A stretch of DNA of 64,000 nt from Bacteroidales bacterium (GTDB lineage Bacteria; Bacteroidota; Bacteroidia; Bacteroidales; UBA10428), in contig JAFGIP010000003.1 in assembly GCA_016929525.1 (NCBI GenBank), forward strand, positions 58,795 through 122,794, read 5' to 3'. Shown one piece after another: positions 61,471 through 64,000 of the stretch. Both the position numbers and the translations under genes were made by a program. How positions within the stretch are numbered: position 1 is the stretch's first letter; the number at the start of each line of letters is the position of its first letter. The notes beneath the pieces are model-generated. The model was given only the letters and a program-made list of their open reading frames with translations, had not been told where the DNA came from and did not search any database.

Positions 61471-62808
61471 TTAGCGCTCGAATTCAAGAGCTTTTGCGGC
61501 TTTTGCTTCAATTATCTTACCCTGGTCATAAACCAGTGAACCATTTATAAATGTGGAATGCACTGCCGATCTGAATTCATATCCTTCAAATGGTGACCAG
61601 CCACATTTATATAATATATTGTTGCGGTGTACTGTCCATTTTACCGCCGGATCGACAAGCACAATGTCGGCCCAGTAACCTTCCCTTATATAACCCCTTT
61701 CAGATACATGAAAAATTTCTGCCGGAAAATGACACATTTTTTCAACGATTTTTTCCAGCGAAATTTTACCATTGCGATGCATCTCGAGCATTGCAACCAG
61801 AGAATGTTGCACCAAAGGCCCACCCGACGGGGCTGAAAAATAAAGATTATTCTTTTCTTCAACAGTATGTGGTGCATGGTCAGTAGCTATTATATCGATT
61901 TTGTCTTCAATAACACCTTTTAACAAACCTTCCTGGTCTGAATGTTTTTTTATAGCAGGATTCCATTTAATTCTGGCTCCGTACTTTTCATAATCTTTTT
62001 CATTAAACCACAAATGATGGACACAGACTTCCGATGTGATCTGTTTATCTCTTAGATTTCCGCCCGATGTGAACAGATCAAGCTCTTTGGCAGTAGAAAT
62101 GTGCAGTATATGTAAACGTGTCCCATATTTATTTGCCATGTTTACTGCTAATGAGGAAGAAGCATAACATGCTTCTTCACTTCTTATTTCAGGATGATAC
62201 CTGAAAGAAATTTGTTCTCCGTATTTATGTTTATATGATTTTAAATTAGCCTGTACAATACTTTCATCTTCACAATGCACAGCAACCGGAAGCTCAGCTT
62301 GTGAAAAAATATTTTTCAGACTTTCCGGATTATCTACAAGCATATTACCGGTTGATGATCCCATAAAAACCTTAATACCACAAACTTTTTTCTTATCTGT
62401 TTTAAGAATTTCTTCTATATTATCGTTGGTAGCCCCTATGTAAAATGAATAATTTACCAATGATCTCTCAGCACCGAGTTTGAATTTCTTTTCTAGTTCA
62501 GCCTGGGATGTCGTTTGTGGGTTAGTATTAGGCATTTCCATAAAGCTGGTAATACCACCTGCTGCAGCTGCTCTGGATTCAGAGTAAATATCTCCTTTAT
62601 GGGTCAGCCCCGGTTCTCTGAAATGTACCTGGTCGTCAATGACACCGGGAAGCAGCAGCAGGCCCCGGGCGTCAATTATTTTCTTTGCTTTAAGGTTGCA
62701 TTCACCTTTAATGACGGAAGTAATTTTACCGCCATTAATTATTACAGCTCCCTCAAAGCGATGGTTCTCATTTACAATAGTTGCATTTTTAATCAGGAGA
62801 TCATGCAT
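61471..62808 (-). CDS. pyrC: dihydroorotase (class I)
   Basis: LLPGVIDDQVHFREPGLTHKGDIYSESRAAAAGGITSFMEMPNTNP, HILHIST, IATDHAPHTVEEK. Confidence 0.93.
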   Translation of the reverse strand: MHDLLIKNATIVNENHRFEGAVIINGGKITSVIKGECNLKAKKIIDARGLLLLPGVIDDQVHFREPGLTHKGDIYSESRAAAAGGITSFMEMPNTNPQTTSQAELEKKFKLGAERSLVNYSFYIGATNDNIEEILKTDKKKVCGIKVFMGSSTGNMLVDNPESLKNIFSQAELPVAVHCEDESIVQANLKSYKHKYGEQISFRYHPEIRSEEACYASSSLAVNMANKYGTRLHILHISTAKELDLFTSGGNLRDKQITSEVCVHHLWFNEKDYEKYGARIKWNPAIKKHSDQEGLLKGVIEDKIDIIATDHAPHTVEEKNNLYFSAPSGGPLVQHSLVAMLEMHRNGKISLEKIVEKMCHFPAEIFHVSERGYIREGYWADIVLVDPAVKWTVHRNNILYKCGWSPFEGYEFRSAVHSTFINGSLVYDQGKIIEAKAAKALEFER

Positions 62809-63538
62809 GATTGTATTTTGGATATTTCTTAAACCAGCTGATTAGTTTCAGCTTAATTACCCCCCAAAAAGCTTCATTAAAAATTCCCCCTGACATTTTA
62901 GATACTCCAACTCTTCGGTCGGTAAAGACTATTGGAACTTCTTCAATCTGAAACCCCATTTTCCAGGCTGTAAATTTCATTTCAATCTGGAAAGCATAGC
63001 CTTTGAACTTTATCTTCTCAAGATCAATATTTTTTAAAACCCTGTTACGGTAACACTTAAAACCAGCCGTCGTATCCATAACCGGTAATCCGGTAATAAC
63101 TCTTACATAAGCCGATGCAAAATAAGACATGAGTACTCTTCCCATTGGCCAGTTTACTACATTCACACCAGATTTATATCGTGAACCAATAGCAACATCG
63201 GCTCCCGAAACACATGCTTCTCTTAATCGTAGCAAGTCTTCCGGATTGTGTGAGAAGTCAGCATCCATTTCAAAAATAAACTCATAACCTTTTTCAAGTG
63301 CCCATTTAAAACCTTTTATATAAGCAGTCCCTAGTCCCAGCTTTCCTTTTCTTTCTTCCAGAAACAGTCTGTTATTGTATGAATCCTGTAAAGATTTTAC
63401 AATATTAGCAGTACCATCCGGAGAATTATCATCAACGACTAAAATATCATAATCAGAGATTTCAGTAATTTTTCTGATTAGCTTTTCGATATTATCTATC
63501 TCATTATAAGTCGGTATAATAACCAGGGAATCATTCAT
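62801..63538 (-). CDS. polyprenol-phosphate mannosyltransferase-type GT2 glycosyltransferase
   Basis: VIIPTYNEIDNIEKLI, ILVVDDNSPDGTANIV, EMDADFSHNPEDL, TTAGFKCYRNRVL. Confidence 0.93.
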   Translation of the reverse strand: MNDSLVIIPTYNEIDNIEKLIRKITEISDYDILVVDDNSPDGTANIVKSLQDSYNNRLFLEERKGKLGLGTAYIKGFKWALEKGYEFIFEMDADFSHNPEDLLRLREACVSGADVAIGSRYKSGVNVVNWPMGRVLMSYFASAYVRVITGLPVMDTTAGFKCYRNRVLKNIDLEKIKFKGYAFQIEMKFTAWKMGFQIEEVPIVFTDRRVGVSKMSGGIFNEAFWGVIKLKLISWFKKYPKYNHA

Positions 63539-63935
63539 TGTTGTAAGATCGTTATACTCTTAGTTTAAATTTAAGACCTTTATATTACAGAACTTAAATA
63601 TCTTATAAATTATTCAAGACTGTTTGTTCTGTTTATTAATTTAAGTGCGAATATATTCAATGTAACCTAAAATTTAAGATCAATATTCTTCTAAAGATGA
63701 AAATATGTTTTAGAAAAAGAAACAATTTTGTATTTTTACAGTTCGCAATTCGCACTTATTTAATCCCTTTACATTCATATCTGTTGGTAAAAAAACCTTG
63801 AGTAATTTATTCTTTTTTCGTATGAATGTATTTGGCTGAAGGTGGATTTGAAAATTGCGACGCGGATTTTAATCTAAAAAATGCAGATTTTTAAAGGGTT
63901 ATCAATTAATCGAAAAAAAAGATTGCAAAAAGTTA

Positions 63936-63965
63936 TTGAAAAAAGGAAAAAAGCATATACATTTG
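63936..63965 (+). promoter_or_regulatory. strong Bacteroidetes-type promoter reading out of the window
   Basis: TTG (63936-63938), 19-nt spacer, TACATTTG (63958-63965, exact TAnnTTTG). Confidence 0.65.
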
Positions 63966-64000
63966 CAGCCGCTTTTCCCGGGAGGGGATAAGCAAAGGAA

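Noticed and set aside
1-64000. CRISPR arrays, tRNAs, prophage, transposases, restriction or other defence genes
   Set aside because: None seen by reading; the repeats are short and unit-poor, and no mobile-element proteins appear in the ORF track.

Overview
AT-rich Bacteroidetes-type chromosomal segment (Bacteroidales/Marinilabiliales-like by gene content; exact taxon not determined), almost entirely protein-coding. Main blocks: (1) acpP-fabF-rnc-IPExxxVDY, then a hybrid histidine kinase and a separate RprXY-like two-component pair; (2) an accessory stretch (~8.5-15.5 kb) with a possible minus-strand pseudogene, a STAS protein, a membrane-anchored AraC regulator, an ABC-type solute-binding protein carrying a type IX secretion (T9SS) C-terminal tail, and an MG2/TonB-plug protein; (3) a combined leucine/isoleucine (citramalate) operon, leuA-leuC-leuD-cimA-leuB-leuB', preceded by a complete attenuator with an Ile/Leu-rich leader peptide and mutually exclusive hairpins; (4) a purF-like gene and glycine-lipid acyltransferases (glsB/glsA-like); (5) a full dcw cluster mraZ to ftsZ with a 10-bp-periodic operator-like repeat before mraZ; (6) a minus-strand envelope cluster (ppiD-like, CorC/CNNM, lptC, TPR, OMP, coaX, mfd); (7) two convergent aspartokinases of different subtypes, pyrC and a GT2 family gene; (8) a strong Bacteroidetes-type promoter at the right edge, probably feeding a gene or rRNA operon beyond the window. 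I saw no CRISPR array, tRNA, integrase/transposase or defence system. The best candidates for new biology are the T9SS-tailed solute-binding protein with its AraC neighbour and RBS-pairing leader, and the Ile+Leu dual attenuator of the citramalate/leucine operon.
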